A DNA stretch of 64,000 bases, from assembly GCA_028293825.1 (NCBI GenBank), contig JAQGNY010000010.1, positions 124,001 through 188,000 of the forward strand. The letters are read 5' to 3'. Every line of letters starts with the position of its first letter. Position 1 is the stretch's first letter. This stretch comes from Verrucomicrobiaceae bacterium. GTDB taxonomy: Bacteria; Pseudomonadota; Gammaproteobacteria; Pseudomonadales; CAMLJR01. Below, in pieces: positions 45,299-56,409 of the stretch. Made by a program: the position numbers and the translations under genes. Under the pieces are notes generated by a model. It had not been told where the DNA came from, searched no databases, and saw only the letters and a list, made by a program, of their open reading frames with translations.

Positions 45299-45328
45299 GT
45301 AACTTATTGCAATTGGGAGTTTTTGTTC

Positions 45329-46576
45329 ATGGTGTTAGTTCCTGCGCGCAAACGCTTCGCCAGACGTTGGTGGATTGTCGTAATAGTCGTGTTGTGTGCG
45401 CTTGCTGCATGGTGGTTTTTCGGTAAACGCACTAGCGCGCGTACAGGCCCCGAGAATCGTCCGGTGCCTGTTGCGGTGGCAACCGCAGCGCAGGGCGATC
45501 TGCCCTTATTTTTAGGCGGACTCGGCACCGTAACGCCGGCGAATAATGTATTAGTGCGCAGCCGCGTCGATGGGCAATTAATTCGCGTGTTATTTCAGGA
45601 AGGTCAGCTCGTGCACGCGGGCGATTTACTCGCGGAAATTGATCCGCGTCCGTTCCAAGTGCAATTAATTCAGGCGGAAGGTCAGCGTGCACGCGATTCG
45701 GCGTTGTTGAAAAATACGCAGCTCGATCTCGAACGCTATCGCACTTTGTGGTCGCAGGATTCCATCGCGAAACAACAGGTCGATGCGCAGGAAGCATTGG
45801 TGCGGCAATACGAAGGCGCGGTGCAGGTCGATAATGGCCAAGTCGAAGATGCGAAATTGCAGTTGGTGTACGCGAAAGTCACCGCACCGATTACCGGGCG
45901 CGTCGGTTTGCGTCAGGTCGATCCCGGCAACATCGTGCATGCGTCCGATGCGACCGGCATTGTTTTAATTACGCAGGTGCAGCCGGTCAATGTCGTGTTC
46001 ACGTTGCCGGAAGATAACCTGCCGCGCATTGTGCAAAAAACCAATGCGAAAACCGCGTTGATGGTGGATGCCTATGACCGCCAACAAAAACTGAAGCTCG
46101 CGACCGGCACGCTGCTTTCGATCGACAACCAAATCGACACCACCACCGGCACGGTAAAACTCAAAGCGCAATTTCATAACGAAGACAGCGCGCTATTTCC
46201 CAATCAATTCGTCAATGTCCGTATGCATGTCGATACGTTACGCGGTGTGGTGATGGCGCCGGTGAATGCGGTGCAACGCGGCGCGCAAAGTAATTTCGTG
46301 TATCTGCTCGCGGCCGACAACACCGTGAAAATTCAGAACGTGCGCGTGGGCGATACCGAGGGCAATCGCGTCGTGATCGAATCCGGTTTGCAAGCCGGCG
46401 ATCAAGTTGTTATCGAAGGGCTCGATAAATTGCGCGAAGGCAGCCCGGTTGAAGTGGTATCGCGCGATGGCCAGCCATTGGGTGGCGAAGCGCGCAAAGA
46501 AAAATCAGCCGAAGGCGCGACAGATGGCGCAGACAAAACGAAACATCGCCATAAAAATTCGGGTGCCGCACAGTAG
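45329..46576 (+). CDS. RND efflux periplasmic adaptor (MdtA/AcrA-like)
   Basis: A 415-residue membrane-fusion protein. It has an N-terminal membrane anchor (WWIVVIVVLCALAAWWFF), then a barrel-sandwich hybrid (VRSRVDGQLIRVLFQEGQLV), an alpha-helical hairpin (~130-185), a beta-barrel (TAPITGRVGLRQVDPGNIV) and membrane-proximal domains. The tail is Lys/His-rich. It bridges the RND pump to the outer-membrane channel. ATG 45329 is chosen: GGGAG lies nine bases upstream, while the TTG at 45323 is in frame but weaker. The stop is immediately followed by the first pump gene. The type, with two pump genes, matches MdtA of the MdtABC system. Confidence 0.93.
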   Translation: MVLVPARKRFARRWWIVVIVVLCALAAWWFFGKRTSARTGPENRPVPVAVATAAQGDLPLFLGGLGTVTPANNVLVRSRVDGQLIRVLFQEGQLVHAGDLLAEIDPRPFQVQLIQAEGQRARDSALLKNTQLDLERYRTLWSQDSIAKQQVDAQEALVRQYEGAVQVDNGQVEDAKLQLVYAKVTAPITGRVGLRQVDPGNIVHASDATGIVLITQVQPVNVVFTLPEDNLPRIVQKTNAKTALMVDAYDRQQKLKLATGTLLSIDNQIDTTTGTVKLKAQFHNEDSALFPNQFVNVRMHVDTLRGVVMAPVNAVQRGAQSNFVYLLAADNTVKIQNVRVGDTEGNRVVIESGLQAGDQVVIEGLDKLREGSPVEVVSRDGQPLGGEARKEKSAEGATDGADKTKHRHKNSGAAQ

Positions 46577-49500
46577 ATGAATCCCTCACGTCTTTTTATC
46601 GAGCGCCCCGTCGCGACATCGTTATTAATGGTGGCGATTTTGTTGGCGGGATTAATTGCATATCGGCAATTGCCGTTATCGGCATTGCCCGAAGTCGATT
46701 ATCCGACCATCCAAGTGGTCACGTTATATCCGGGCGCGAGTCCGGAAGTAATGACCAGTTCGGTGACGGCGCCGCTTGAACGGCAATTCGGCCAAATGCC
46801 GGGTTTAAAGCGCATGTCATCGTCGAGCTCCGGCGGCGCTTCGGTTATCACGCTGCAATTTAATCTCGAATTAAGTTTGGATGTTGCCGAGCAACAAGTG
46901 CAGGCAGCTATCAATGCCGGCTCGAATTTATTGCCGGTCGATTTACCGACGCCGCCGATTTACAGCAAAGTAAATCCCGCCGACGCGCCGATTTTAACGA
47001 TTGCGATTGCCTCGAAAACGCTGTTGCTGCCGCAGGTCGAAGATTTGGTCGACACGCGCATCGCGCAAAAAATTTCGCAGGTATCCGGCGTTGGCCTGGT
47101 CAGTATCAGCGGCGGCCAACGTCCCGCCGTGCGCATTCAAGTGAATCCGAAAGCGATCGCAGCGTACGGATTAAGTCTCGACGATGTGCGCACCTCGATC
47201 AGCAACGCCAACACTAATCAGGCCAAAGGTTCGTTCGACGGGCCGACGCGCGCATCGACTATCGACGCCAACGATCAATTGCGTTCCGCCGCCGAATATC
47301 GCGATCTGGTTATCGCCTTTAAAAATGGCGCGCCGATTCGATTACGCGATGTCGCCAATACCATCGACGGCGCAGAAAATTCGCGACTCGCGGCGTGGGC
47401 TAATACCACGCCAGCGATTGTTTTAAATATTCAGCGGCAACCGGGTGCCAACGTCATTGAGGTGGTCGATCGCATTCAGAAATTAATGCCGGAATTGCGC
47501 GCCGCATTGCCGGCATCGGTCGAGGTCAGCGTATTGACCGATCGCACCACGACCATTCGCGCCTCGGTGCACGATGTGCAATTCGAATTATTTCTCGCCA
47601 TCGCACTCGTGGTCGCGGTGATATTTCTATTCCTGCGCAATATTCCTGCGACGATTATTCCGAGCTTCGCGGTGCCGCTGTCGATTGTCGGAACATTTGG
47701 GTTGATGTATGTCGCCGGTTTCAGCATCAACAATCTGACGCTGATGGCGCTGACTATTTCGACTGGCTTCGTCGTCGACGATGCAATTGTCGTGATCGAA
47801 AATATTTCGCGCTATATAGAGAAGGGTGAGTCGCCCTTGCAAGCGGCTTTGAAAGGTTCGCAGCAAATTGCGTTCACTATTATCTCGCTGACGTTTTCGC
47901 TGATTGCGGTATTGATCCCGCTGCTGTTTATGGGCGATGTGGTCGGGCGTTTATTTCGCGAATTCGCCATCACGCTGGCGGTGTCGATTTTAATTTCCGC
48001 GTTCGTATCGCTGACGTTGACGCCGATGCTGTGCGCAAAAATGCTGCGGCACATTCCCGATGACCAGCAGAGCCGTTTTTATCGCGTCACCGGCGAATGG
48101 TTCGATCGCATCATCGCGCGTTACGGTGTGTGGTTGAGTTGGGTGTTGCAGCGTCAGCGCGAGACTTTGTGGGTTGTCGCAGGCACCATCGGTCTCACCG
48201 TGGTGTTGGCGATCATCGTCGCGAAAGGGTTTTTCCCGATTCAGGATACCGGTGTGATTCAAGCGGTTTCCGAAGCGCCGCAATCGATTTCATTTCAGGC
48301 CATGGCCGAGCGTCAACAAAAATTGGCCGATGTGATTTTGCAAGATCCAGCCGTCGCCAGTCTTTCTTCTTTTATAGGTGTCGACGGTTCCAACGCGACA
48401 TTGAATAACGGCCGCATGCTGATCAATTTGAAAGCGCACGGCGATCGCCCCGATGTGCAAACGATAATGCGCCGCTTGCAGCCGGAACTTGCGCACGTGC
48501 CCGGCATTAATTTATTTATGCAGCCGGTGCAGGATTTAACGATCGAGGACCGCACCAGCCGCACGCAATATCAAATGAGTGTGCAGGATGCGAGCAGCAC
48601 TGAAATTGCCGAGTGGGTGCCGAAGCTGGTCAACGCGTATCGTGAATTACCCGAACTTGCCGATGTCACCAGCGATTTTCAAAACGAAGGGCTGAAAGCG
48701 TATGTCGATATCGATCGCGCCACGGCTTCGCGTTTAGGCGTCACCGTCGCGGTAATCGACAATGCGTTGTACAACGCATTCGGTCAGCGTTTAATTTCAA
48801 CAATTTTTACACAGGCCAATCAATATCGCGTGGTACTTGAGGTCGCTTCGGAATATCAGATCGGCCCCAATTCGTTGCGCGATATTTATGTACCGTCGAC
48901 CACCGGTGAGCAGATTCCGCTGAATACATTGGCGCGTATTGAAGAGCGCACGCAGCCATTGGTAATCAGTCATGAAGAGCAATTTCCGTCGGCGACGATT
49001 TCATTCAATCTCGCGCCCGGCGTGGCACTGGGCGCTGCGGTGAAAGCGATCGAGCGCACGCAGCAGGAATTAAAAGTGCCGCTCAGTGTGAAAACGGAAT
49101 TCGAAGGTTCGGCCTTGGCATTTCGCGCCGCGCTCGCCAATGAATTGCTGTTGATCGTGGCCGCCATCGTGACCATGTACATAGTGCTCGGCGTTTTATA
49201 CGAAAGTTATATTCATCCGATCACGATTTTATCGACGCTGCCGTCGGCCGGTATCGGCGCGCTGTTGGCGCTGCTGGTGTCGGGCAATGAATTAAGCATC
49301 ATCGCGATTATCGGCATCGTATTGTTGATCGGCATCGTGAAAAAGAACGCCATCATGATGATCGACTTCGCGTTGGAAGCGGAACGCGAGCAGGGCAAAT
49401 CCGCATACGACGCCATTTATGAAGCGTGTTTACTGCGCTTTCGTCCGATCCTGATGACGACCATGGCGGCTCTGCTCGGTGCGTTGCCGTTGATGCTCGG

Positions 49501-49690
49501 CGGCGGTGTCGGTTCGGAATTGCGCGGACCGCTCGGCGTAACGATGGTGGGCGGTTTGTTGGTGAGCCAAGTGCTGACGTTATTTACCACGCCGGTGATT
49601 TATTTAACGTTCGATCGCCTCGGCAAACGCTTTGCCAGTTGGCGCGAGCGCCGCTGGCCGGCACCGCATGTCGGAGAGGCGCAGCCGTGA
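46577..49690 (+). CDS. RND multidrug efflux pump subunit (MdtB-like)
   Basis: Inner-membrane proton-driven pump of 1037 residues with 12 helices and two large periplasmic loops. The start is [20 protein letters not shown]. Proton-relay segment is [19 protein letters not shown]. The second half has [19 protein letters not shown] and [20 protein letters not shown]. Length and motifs are normal. It follows the adaptor with no gap. Its last four bases overlap the next pump start (GTGA). Two distinct pump genes in a row suggest an MdtB2C-type heterotrimer. Confidence 0.95.
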   Translation: MNPSRLFIERPVATSLLMVAILLAGLIAYRQLPLSALPEVDYPTIQVVTLYPGASPEVMTSSVTAPLERQFGQMPGLKRMSSSSSGGASVITLQFNLELSLDVAEQQVQAAINAGSNLLPVDLPTPPIYSKVNPADAPILTIAIASKTLLLPQVEDLVDTRIAQKISQVSGVGLVSISGGQRPAVRIQVNPKAIAAYGLSLDDVRTSISNANTNQAKGSFDGPTRASTIDANDQLRSAAEYRDLVIAFKNGAPIRLRDVANTIDGAENSRLAAWANTTPAIVLNIQRQPGANVIEVVDRIQKLMPELRAALPASVEVSVLTDRTTTIRASVHDVQFELFLAIALVVAVIFLFLRNIPATIIPSFAVPLSIVGTFGLMYVAGFSINNLTLMALTISTGFVVDDAIVVIENISRYIEKGESPLQAALKGSQQIAFTIISLTFSLIAVLIPLLFMGDVVGRLFREFAITLAVSILISAFVSLTLTPMLCAKMLRHIPDDQQSRFYRVTGEWFDRIIARYGVWLSWVLQRQRETLWVVAGTIGLTVVLAIIVAKGFFPIQDTGVIQAVSEAPQSISFQAMAERQQKLADVILQDPAVASLSSFIGVDGSNATLNNGRMLINLKAHGDRPDVQTIMRRLQPELAHVPGINLFMQPVQDLTIEDRTSRTQYQMSVQDASSTEIAEWVPKLVNAYRELPELADVTSDFQNEGLKAYVDIDRATASRLGVTVAVIDNALYNAFGQRLISTIFTQANQYRVVLEVASEYQIGPNSLRDIYVPSTTGEQIPLNTLARIEERTQPLVISHEEQFPSATISFNLAPGVALGAAVKAIERTQQELKVPLSVKTEFEGSALAFRAALANELLLIVAAIVTMYIVLGVLYESYIHPITILSTLPSAGIGALLALLVSGNELSIIAIIGIVLLIGIVKKNAIMMIDFALEAEREQGKSAYDAIYEACLLRFRPILMTTMAALLGALPLMLGGGVGSELRGPLGVTMVGGLLVSQVLTLFTTPVIYLTFDRLGKRFASWRERRWPAPHVGEAQP

Positions 49691-52600
49691 ATATTTCCGA
49701 ACTGGCCATTCGCCGCCCCGTCGCAACGATGTTGCTGACGCTCGGCATTGCGCTGGCAGGATTGGTTGCCTTTAAATTATTGAAAGTCGCGCCGCTGCCG
49801 CAAACGGATTTCCCGACCATTGGCGTGTCGGCCAACATGCCCGGGGCGAATCCAGAAACAATGGCGGCAACCGTGGCTACACCGCTTGAGCGGTCGCTGG
49901 GGCGCATCGCCGGCATTACCGAAATGACCTCATCGAGTTCGCTCGGCTCGACCCGTATCACGCTGCAATTCGATTTGAATCGCGATATCGACGGTGCCGC
50001 GCGCGATGTGCAGGCGGCGATAAATGCGGCGCGCGGTTTATTGCCGAGCAGCTTGCCGAACAATCCGACCTATCACAAAGCCAACCCGGCCGACGCGCCA
50101 ATCATGGTGCTGGCGTTGACCTCTAACACAATGACCAAGGGGCAGATGTACGACACTGCCTCGACCGTGGTCGGCCAAAAACTTTCGCAGTTGGAAGGCA
50201 TCGGTCAGGTCGATATCGGCGGCAGTTCATTGCCGGCGGTAAGCGTGGAGTTAAATCCAACCGCGCTGAATAAATACGGCATTTCACTTGAGCAAGTGCG
50301 CACCACGCTGGCTGCGACCAACGCCAATCGTCCGAAAGGCGCGGTGGAAGCCGGTGATAAACACTGGCAGATCGACGCCAACGATCAAGCGCGCAAGGCT
50401 GCCGATTATTTGCCGTTAATTGTCAGTTATCGCAATGGTGCGCCGGTTCATCTAACCGACATCGCCGATATTAAAGATTCGGTGCAGGACGTGCGCAACG
50501 CCGGCACGCTCAACGGCGAGCCGGCGATAATTTTGCTGCTGTTTCGTCAACCCGGCGCCAATGTGATTGAAACGGTGGACCGTGTGTACGCGGCGATTCC
50601 GCAATTACAGGCGTCGATTCCGCAAAGTTTGAAGTTGCAGGTGGCGATGGATCGCACGCCGACGATTCGCGCGTCATTAAAAGAAGTCGAACACACGCTG
50701 GTGATTTCGATCGCCCTGGTGATCATGGTGGTGTTTATTTTTCTGCGTAACACCAGTGCGACGCTGATTCCGAGCGTGGCGGTGCCGGTGTCGTTGTGCG
50801 GCACTTTTGTGGTCATGTATCTGTGCGGTTACACGCTCGATAATTTATCGCTGATGGCATTGACGGTGGCGACCGGTTTTGTCGTCGACGATGCGATTGT
50901 CGTGCTCGAAAATATCACGCGCCATATCGAGCGCGGTTTGACGCCGTTCCGCGCGGCGTTACTCGGTGCGCGCGAAGTGAGTTTCACCGTGTTGGCGATG
51001 AGTTTGTCGCTGGTGGCGGTATTTATTCCGCTGCTGCTGATGGGCGGCATTATGGGCCGTATGCTGCGCGAATTTTCTGTCACATTGTCGGCAGCAGTGT
51101 TGGTGTCGCTGGTGGTTTCGCTAACAGTTACACCGATGATGTGCGCGCGTTGGTTGCGCGCCGAGCCGAAAGAAAAACAACACGGCAAGTTTTATCAGTA
51201 CAGCGAAAATTTCTTTAATCGATTATTGCGCGGCTACGAAAAATCACTGGCGTGGGCATTAGTGCACAATAAATTGATGCTGTTTACGTTGTTGCTGACT
51301 GTCTGCCTCAATGTGTATCTATTTATTTTGGTGCCGAAAGGTTTTATGCCGCAGCAGGATACGGGACGGTTGATGGGCCAGATTCAGGGCGATCAAAGTA
51401 TGTCGTTTCAGCAGTTGCGACAAAAAATGGCGAAAGTTATCGAAATAATTCGCGCCGATCCAGCCGTGGTTAGTGTCAACGAATCAACCGGCAGCAGCGG
51501 CGGCGGTCGCGGTAATTCCGGGCGCATGTTTATCACGTTGAAACCCAAGTCAGAACGCACCGAATCGGCCGATGAAATTGCTATGCGTCTGCGCAAGAAG
51601 CTGTCGCACGATTCGGGCCTGAATATTTTTCTGCAAGGCGTGCAGGACATTCGCATCGGCGGTCGATCCAGCGGTGCGCAATATCAATACACGTTAGAGT
51701 CGGACGATCTCGCTGTATTACGGCATTGGACGCCGCTGATAAAAAATGCGCTCGACACGCTGCCGCAATTTAACGATGTGAGTTCGGATTTACAGGATGG
51801 CGGTTTGGAAACGATGGTCGTTATGGACCGCGATACGTCGGCGCGAATGGGTCTTTCCGCCAAAGACATTAGCGGTGCATTAAATGACGCCTTCGGTCAG
51901 CGCCAGGTTTCAATTATTTACAATCCGCTGAATCAATATTATGTGGTGATGGGGCTGTCGCCGAAGTACACACAAGGACCGGAATCGTTACGCGATATTT
52001 ATTTGATCGGTGCGGATCAACAACAAATTCCGCTGTCGGCGATTGCGCATATCGAGCCCGGGACCGCACCACTTGCTGTCAGTCATCAAGGACAATTTGC
52101 TGCGTACACCATTTCGTTTAATTTGACCGAAGGCGTTTCGCTCAGCGACGCAAAACCTTTGATTGCACGCGAGATGGCGCGACTCGGCGTGCCCACGACA
52201 GTGCGCGGCAGTTTTCAGGGCACCGCAAAAGCCTTTCAGGATTCGTCGTCGAGTACGCCGTTGTTAATCGTGTTGGCGTTAGTCACGCTGTATATCGTGC
52301 TCGGCATTTTGTACGAAAGTTATGTGCATCCGTTGACGATTCTTTCTACGTTGCCGTCCGCTGGTGTCGGTGCGCTACTGGCGTTGCTGCTGTTTAAAAA
52401 CGATCTAAATATTATTTCGCTGATCGGTATTTTTCTATTAATTGGTATTCTTAAAAAGAACGCAATCATGATGATCGACGTCGCGCTGGTTAACGAGCGC
52501 GAACACGGCATGAATTCGCGCGATGCCATTTATCATGCATGTACGCTGCGGTTTCGCCCGATTTTAATGACCACGATGGCCGCGATGCTCGGCGCATTAC

Positions 52601-52800
52601 CGCTGATGCTTGGTAATGCCGACGGCGCTGAATTGCGCCATCCGTTGGGTATTTCGATTGTCGGCGGTTTGATCTTCAGCCAGGTGTTGACGCTGTATAC
52701 GACGCCGGTAGTTTATTTGTCGCTCGACCGCTGGCGCTTAAAATGGCTGCGGCGCTGGAGTAACTTCAACGAGCGGCTATTTCCGGTTAAAAATTCGTGA
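49687..52800 (+). CDS. RND multidrug efflux pump subunit (MdtC-like)
   Basis: Second RND pump gene, 1037 residues from GTG 49687. It begins [20 protein letters not shown] and has the acidic helix-4 motif [20 protein letters not shown] and the second-half motif [20 protein letters not shown]. An open frame continues upstream to 49426 but lies inside the preceding pump gene in another frame, so GTG 49687 with its four-base overlap is the real start. The sequence differs from the first pump in both porter domains, so this is not a recent duplication. Confidence 0.95.
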   Translation: MNISELAIRRPVATMLLTLGIALAGLVAFKLLKVAPLPQTDFPTIGVSANMPGANPETMAATVATPLERSLGRIAGITEMTSSSSLGSTRITLQFDLNRDIDGAARDVQAAINAARGLLPSSLPNNPTYHKANPADAPIMVLALTSNTMTKGQMYDTASTVVGQKLSQLEGIGQVDIGGSSLPAVSVELNPTALNKYGISLEQVRTTLAATNANRPKGAVEAGDKHWQIDANDQARKAADYLPLIVSYRNGAPVHLTDIADIKDSVQDVRNAGTLNGEPAIILLLFRQPGANVIETVDRVYAAIPQLQASIPQSLKLQVAMDRTPTIRASLKEVEHTLVISIALVIMVVFIFLRNTSATLIPSVAVPVSLCGTFVVMYLCGYTLDNLSLMALTVATGFVVDDAIVVLENITRHIERGLTPFRAALLGAREVSFTVLAMSLSLVAVFIPLLLMGGIMGRMLREFSVTLSAAVLVSLVVSLTVTPMMCARWLRAEPKEKQHGKFYQYSENFFNRLLRGYEKSLAWALVHNKLMLFTLLLTVCLNVYLFILVPKGFMPQQDTGRLMGQIQGDQSMSFQQLRQKMAKVIEIIRADPAVVSVNESTGSSGGGRGNSGRMFITLKPKSERTESADEIAMRLRKKLSHDSGLNIFLQGVQDIRIGGRSSGAQYQYTLESDDLAVLRHWTPLIKNALDTLPQFNDVSSDLQDGGLETMVVMDRDTSARMGLSAKDISGALNDAFGQRQVSIIYNPLNQYYVVMGLSPKYTQGPESLRDIYLIGADQQQIPLSAIAHIEPGTAPLAVSHQGQFAAYTISFNLTEGVSLSDAKPLIAREMARLGVPTTVRGSFQGTAKAFQDSSSSTPLLIVLALVTLYIVLGILYESYVHPLTILSTLPSAGVGALLALLLFKNDLNIISLIGIFLLIGILKKNAIMMIDVALVNEREHGMNSRDAIYHACTLRFRPILMTTMAAMLGALPLMLGNADGAELRHPLGISIVGGLIFSQVLTLYTTPVVYLSLDRWRLKWLRRWSNFNERLFPVKNS

Positions 52801-52966
52801 TCGCATTGAATGCAAAAAACTCTCTGCTGGAAACCGACGCAACATACTTTTAAAAGCTCAGTAAAAGCTCTGAGCCATTGAGTATAAAAATTTAAGTGCT
52901 TCGACATGCGCTTAAAAATTAGAGATCGAAAAAGTTAGCGACCGCATTACGATTGGTGAATATCAC

Positions 52967-54418
52967 ATGCAAAAAAAATTTATTTCAGTAGCAATTTTTG
53001 TTGCCGCATCGCTCACCGCTTGTGCGGTCGGGCCAGATTACAAGCGCCCACAGGCGCCGATGTCGGACACCTTTAAAGAAGCGCAGAACGATAAATGGAA
53101 AATGGCCGAGCCAGCCGATCATGTGCAGCGCGGCAATTGGTGGGAGGCGTTCGGCGACGATCAATTAAATGCGCTGCAAGCGCAATTAATCGCGGCCAAT
53201 CAAACCGTCGCGGCTGCGGAAGCGGCGTATCGGCAGGCACGTGCGACAGCGCAAGCCGCGCGCTCATCATTTTTCCCAACACTTGGTGTAAATGTCGGCG
53301 CTACGCGCGGCTCCTCCGGCTCCGGTAATCTCAATACTACGAACGAAAATATTACGTCGTCGTCTTCGACAGTGAGACAAAACACGGCGACGCTCGATGC
53401 GAGCTGGGAACTCGATGTGTGGGGCCGCATTCGCCGTGAAGTAGAGGCAGGCGAAGCCGGCGCACAGGCCAGCGCGGCCGATCTCGCCGCTGCACTGTTG
53501 AGCGCGCAGGCGGAATTGGCGCAGGATTATTTTCAATTGCGCGTTAGCGATGCGCAGCAGGAATTATTCGATCGCACGGTTTCCGATTACGAACGCTCGC
53601 TACAACTTACACGCAATCAATATAACGTCGGTGTGGCCGGTCGCGCCGAAGTGGCGCAGGCCGAAGCGCAATTAAAAGCAGCGCAGGCACAGGCGGTCGA
53701 TAACGATTTAACACGCGCGCAACTTGAACACGCGATTGCGATTTTAATCGGCAAAGCACCGGCGGATGTCACCATCGCACGCGCCTCATTCGCGGACACT
53801 CAACCGCAAATCCCACTGGAATTGCCGTCTGTTTTGCTTGAACGCCGGCCCGATATCGCGGCGGCCGAACGCCGCGTGGTCGCTGCCAATGCGCAAATTG
53901 GCGTTACACGCGCGGCATGGTTTCCAACATTGGGATTGTCGGCCAGCGGCGGTTATCGCAGCAGTAGTTTCAGCGATTGGTTCACTGTGCCGAATCGTTT
54001 TTGGTCGGTAGGTCCAACGCTTGCGGCGACATTATTCGATGGTGGTTTGCGCAGTGCGCAAAGCAAAGAGGCAGTCGCTGCCTACGATCAAACCGTGGCG
54101 AATTATCGGCAAACGGTATTGGGCGGACTGCAGGAGGTTGAAGACAATTTGGTTGCGCTGGATCGGCTCGATAAGGAATTGCAGTACCAACAAGATGCCG
54201 TGCGTGCCGCGCGCGAGGCGTTGCAACTGGTCAACAATCAATACAAGGCCGGCACCGTCAGCTATTTAAATGTCATCACTGCGGAAACCACATCATTTAA
54301 TAACGAGCGCAGTTTGTTGCAAGTCCGTGGCCGTCAATATTCGGCAAGTATTTTATTGATTAAAGCGTTGGGTGGCGGCTGGAGCCAGGACGAGCTGAAT
54401 AAACAAGCACGCAATTAA
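52967..54418 (+). CDS. Outer-membrane efflux channel lipoprotein (OprM/NodT family)
   Basis: A 483-residue TolC-like channel. The lipoprotein signal is MQKKFISVAIFVAASLTAC, with lipobox LTAC and acylated Cys19. The family opening AVGPDYKRP follows, then two repeated outer-membrane efflux domains with long helices (QARATAQAARSSFFPTLGVN; RRPDIAAAERRVVAANAQIG; VQNNQYKAGTVSYL-like NNQYKAGTVSYLNVITAE). It completes the tripartite pump and lies 166 bases after the second RND gene on the same strand. Confidence 0.95.
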   Translation: MQKKFISVAIFVAASLTACAVGPDYKRPQAPMSDTFKEAQNDKWKMAEPADHVQRGNWWEAFGDDQLNALQAQLIAANQTVAAAEAAYRQARATAQAARSSFFPTLGVNVGATRGSSGSGNLNTTNENITSSSSTVRQNTATLDASWELDVWGRIRREVEAGEAGAQASAADLAAALLSAQAELAQDYFQLRVSDAQQELFDRTVSDYERSLQLTRNQYNVGVAGRAEVAQAEAQLKAAQAQAVDNDLTRAQLEHAIAILIGKAPADVTIARASFADTQPQIPLELPSVLLERRPDIAAAERRVVAANAQIGVTRAAWFPTLGLSASGGYRSSSFSDWFTVPNRFWSVGPTLAATLFDGGLRSAQSKEAVAAYDQTVANYRQTVLGGLQEVEDNLVALDRLDKELQYQQDAVRAAREALQLVNNQYKAGTVSYLNVITAETTSFNNERSLLQVRGRQYSASILLIKALGGGWSQDELNKQARN

Positions 54419-54442
54419 TTAGTTAAGCCACCGCCAGCGTCG

Positions 54443-55084
54443 ATGAAAATTATCGATTTATTTGCGAGCGGTTTTTTATTGTCGCTATCGCTGTGTCTCG
54501 ATATCGGCATCGTCAACATTGCGCTAATTAACACAGCCGTTCGCTCGGGTATGCGTTCGGCCATGGCGCTCGGTCTCGGCTCCTGTTTCGGCGATTTAGC
54601 GTATGCCGCGTTATCGCTGGTCGGTATCGGCGTATTGCTTAAATTCGCGTGGGTGCATGAGCTGATTGCAGTGGTCGGGATCGCGGTATTGTTATTCCTC
54701 GCCTGGGATGCGGCGCGGTCGGCATGGCGCACTGAAGCCGTAGCCGCTACCGCGCATCAGCCCATTCAAAAGCTGTCGCAACGTAAATTATTTATTCGCG
54801 GTTTTGTGTTGTCGCTGGCTTCGCCGACCTCGATTTTATGGTTTGTAGCTGTCGGCGGTAGTTTGATCGCGCAGCACAATCCGCAATCATCGGCGGGGCT
54901 ATTCGCATTATTCGCCGGGTTTTTCTGCGGCGGCTTAAGCTGGTGTCTATTTATTACCGGTCTTTCGGCACGCGGCGGGCGCGCGCTGGGCGATCGATTT
55001 CGGCGTTACTGCAATGCTATTTCTACATTGCTGTTTTTATATTTTGCGCTCAGAATTTTGTTCGACTTTTCCTGGTTTCATTAA
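54443..55084 (+). CDS. LysE-family amino-acid exporter
   Basis: A 213-residue inner-membrane protein with about six hydrophobic helices. The LysE/RhtB pattern is visible: FASGFLLSLSLCLDIGIVNI, ALGLGSCFGDLAYAALSLVG, FIRGFVLSLASPTSILWFVA. Members export amino acids or similar small metabolites. It starts 25 bases after the channel gene on the same strand, but such proximity does not show a shared function with efflux of drugs. Confidence 0.88.
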   Translation: MKIIDLFASGFLLSLSLCLDIGIVNIALINTAVRSGMRSAMALGLGSCFGDLAYAALSLVGIGVLLKFAWVHELIAVVGIAVLLFLAWDAARSAWRTEAVAATAHQPIQKLSQRKLFIRGFVLSLASPTSILWFVAVGGSLIAQHNPQSSAGLFALFAGFFCGGLSWCLFITGLSARGGRALGDRFRRYCNAISTLLFLYFALRILFDFSWFH

Positions 55085-55138
55085 ACCAGCCTCTGTCTCT
55101 CAGCCATTCCAAAATAACTGCATCTGCAAGGAGATACC

Positions 55139-55525
55139 ATGATCGATCACACCGGTGTTGTCGTCAGCGATTTCGATAAAAGTAAGCAGTTTTATAGAGC
55201 CGCATTGAGGCCTCTCGGTTTTGAACTGGTTGTTGAGTTTCCCGCCGCCGTAACTAAGAGTACTGATGTCGGTGGTTTTGGTGAGCCAGGTAAGCCAGAG
55301 TTCTGGATCAATCGCGGCACACCGAATAAGCCTTCGATTCACATCGCCTTTCGCGCCAATGATCGCGCTACCGTCGATGCTTTTTATAAAGCAGCTATTG
55401 CTGCGGGTGGCGCGGATAATGGAGCCCCCGGTATTCGTGCGCATTACCATCCGAATTATTACGGCGCATTCGTGCACGACCCGGATGGACATAATATTGA
55501 AGTCGTTTGCCATAACCCGCAGTGA
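55139..55525 (+). CDS. VOC-superfamily (glyoxalase/dioxygenase fold) protein
   Basis: A 128-residue protein with the paired beta-alpha-beta-beta-beta modules of the VOC fold. MIDHTGVVVSDFDKSKQFYR begins the first and the second ends HDPDGHNIEVVCH. The metal-ligand candidates are His4, Glu in the middle strand and Glu in NIEVVCH. Members range from glyoxalase I to antibiotic-resistance proteins, so the substrate is open. AAGGAG before ATG 55139 supports the start. Confidence 0.9.
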   Translation: MIDHTGVVVSDFDKSKQFYRAALRPLGFELVVEFPAAVTKSTDVGGFGEPGKPEFWINRGTPNKPSIHIAFRANDRATVDAFYKAAIAAGGADNGAPGIRAHYHPNYYGAFVHDPDGHNIEVVCHNPQ

Positions 55526-55532
55526 ATTTGAT

Positions 55533-55551
55533 CGCCGGCTTTTTGCCGGCG
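55533..55551 (+). terminator. Hairpin after the VOC gene
   Basis: CGCCGGC (55533-55539) and GCCGGCG (55545-55551) make a perfect 7-bp stem with a TTTTT loop, eight bases after the stop. There is no T-run after it, so it may slow or partly stop transcription, or protect the transcript end. Confidence 0.5.
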
Positions 55552-55609
55552 CCGCTGATTTAAAGCGCTAGATTTACAGTGGGGATAACTTTTTACAGCG
55601 AGAATAGCT

Positions 55610-56002
55610 ATGGACTCCGATGACAAAGCGATCCGCGAGTTGGTGACGCTGTGGCATACCGCAACGGCAGCCGGAGATGTCGATACAGTGCTGACGCTGA
55701 TGGCGGACGATGTTGTATTCCTGGTAGCCGGACATGCACCGATGCGTGGACGCGGAGAGTTCGAACGCGGTCTGCGCAATCTTTTACTGCAATACCGCGT
55801 TGAATCGACTGGCGATATTCACGAGGTGGAAGTAAATGGCTCACTGGCCTATTGCTGGGCGCATTTAACGGTTCGCGTTATTCCATTGGCAGGTGGAAAA
55901 ATTGCGGTGCGTTCGGGCAATGTACTTTCAATTTTGCGTAAACAAGTAAATGGCAGCTGGTTGATTGCGCGCGATGCTAATTTGCTAACGCTGGTCAATT
56001 AA
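55610..56002 (+). CDS. SnoaL-like / SgcJ-EcaC type NTF2-fold protein
   Basis: A 130-residue soluble protein of the YybH/SgcJ type. Pattern: [49 protein letters not shown] and [11 protein letters not shown]2-fold proteins of this kind bind small ligands; the reaction is not assigned. It stands between the VOC gene and the ynfA-like gene on the same strand and is distinct from the SnoaL-like protein at 8087-8632. Confidence 0.85.
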   Translation: MDSDDKAIRELVTLWHTATAAGDVDTVLTLMADDVVFLVAGHAPMRGRGEFERGLRNLLLQYRVESTGDIHEVEVNGSLAYCWAHLTVRVIPLAGGKIAVRSGNVLSILRKQVNGSWLIARDANLLTLVN

Positions 56003-56076
56003 TTAAATTCGATTATTTCAACCATTCGATTTCAACATTATTGCTTGAGAACAACTATTACTTGAGAACAAGTCCA

Positions 56077-56409
56077 ATGATCGAGCTGAAAACGGTAATG
56101 TTGTTTTTCGTAACTGCGGTTGCAGAAATTATCGGCTGCTATTTGCCCTATTTATGGCTCAGAGAAAATAAAAGCGTATTGCTACTGGTGCCGGCCGCGT
56201 TGAGCCTTACATTGTTTGCGTGGCTATTATCGTTGCATCCTGCAGCTGCCGGGCGCGTTTATGCTGCGTATGGCGGTGTATATATTTTTGTCGCAATTTT
56301 GTGGCTGTGGTCGGTGGAAGGCATCTGTCCAACGGTTTGGGATCTAGTGGGATCGGCAGTCGCGCTAACCGGCATGGCGATTATTATGTTCGCGCCACGC
56401 GCTACGTAA
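56077..56409 (+). CDS. YnfA family small membrane protein
   Basis: A 110-residue inner-membrane protein with four helices. The family segments are present: [53 protein letters not shown] and [20 protein letters not shown]. YnfA belongs near the small multidrug resistance (SMR) superfamily. ATG 56077 gives the usual family length; the frame opens earlier at 56041 but that adds a non-family leader. Two copies of CTTGAGAACAA lie just upstream. Confidence 0.93.
   Translation: MIELKTVMLFFVTAVAEIIGCYLPYLWLRENKSVLLLVPAALSLTLFAWLLSLHPAAAGRVYAAYGGVYIFVAILWLWSVEGICPTVWDLVGSAVALTGMAIIMFAPRAT

Larger units (their letters stand above)
44830..45328. other. Gap of about 500 bases with the divergent control region
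   Basis: This separates the ArnT-like gene (minus) from the efflux operon (plus). No supported gene is present. It holds an inverted repeat TGTCAT/ATGACA (45213-45218 and 45226-45231), the 19-bp tandem repeat and the palindrome described separately, and GGGAG (45315-45319) as ribosome-binding site for ATG 45329. Confidence 0.55.

Noticed and set aside
49426-49686. Upstream extension of the second RND pump gene
   Set aside because: It lies inside the first pump gene in another frame. The family N-terminus begins at GTG 49687, which overlaps the previous stop by four bases.
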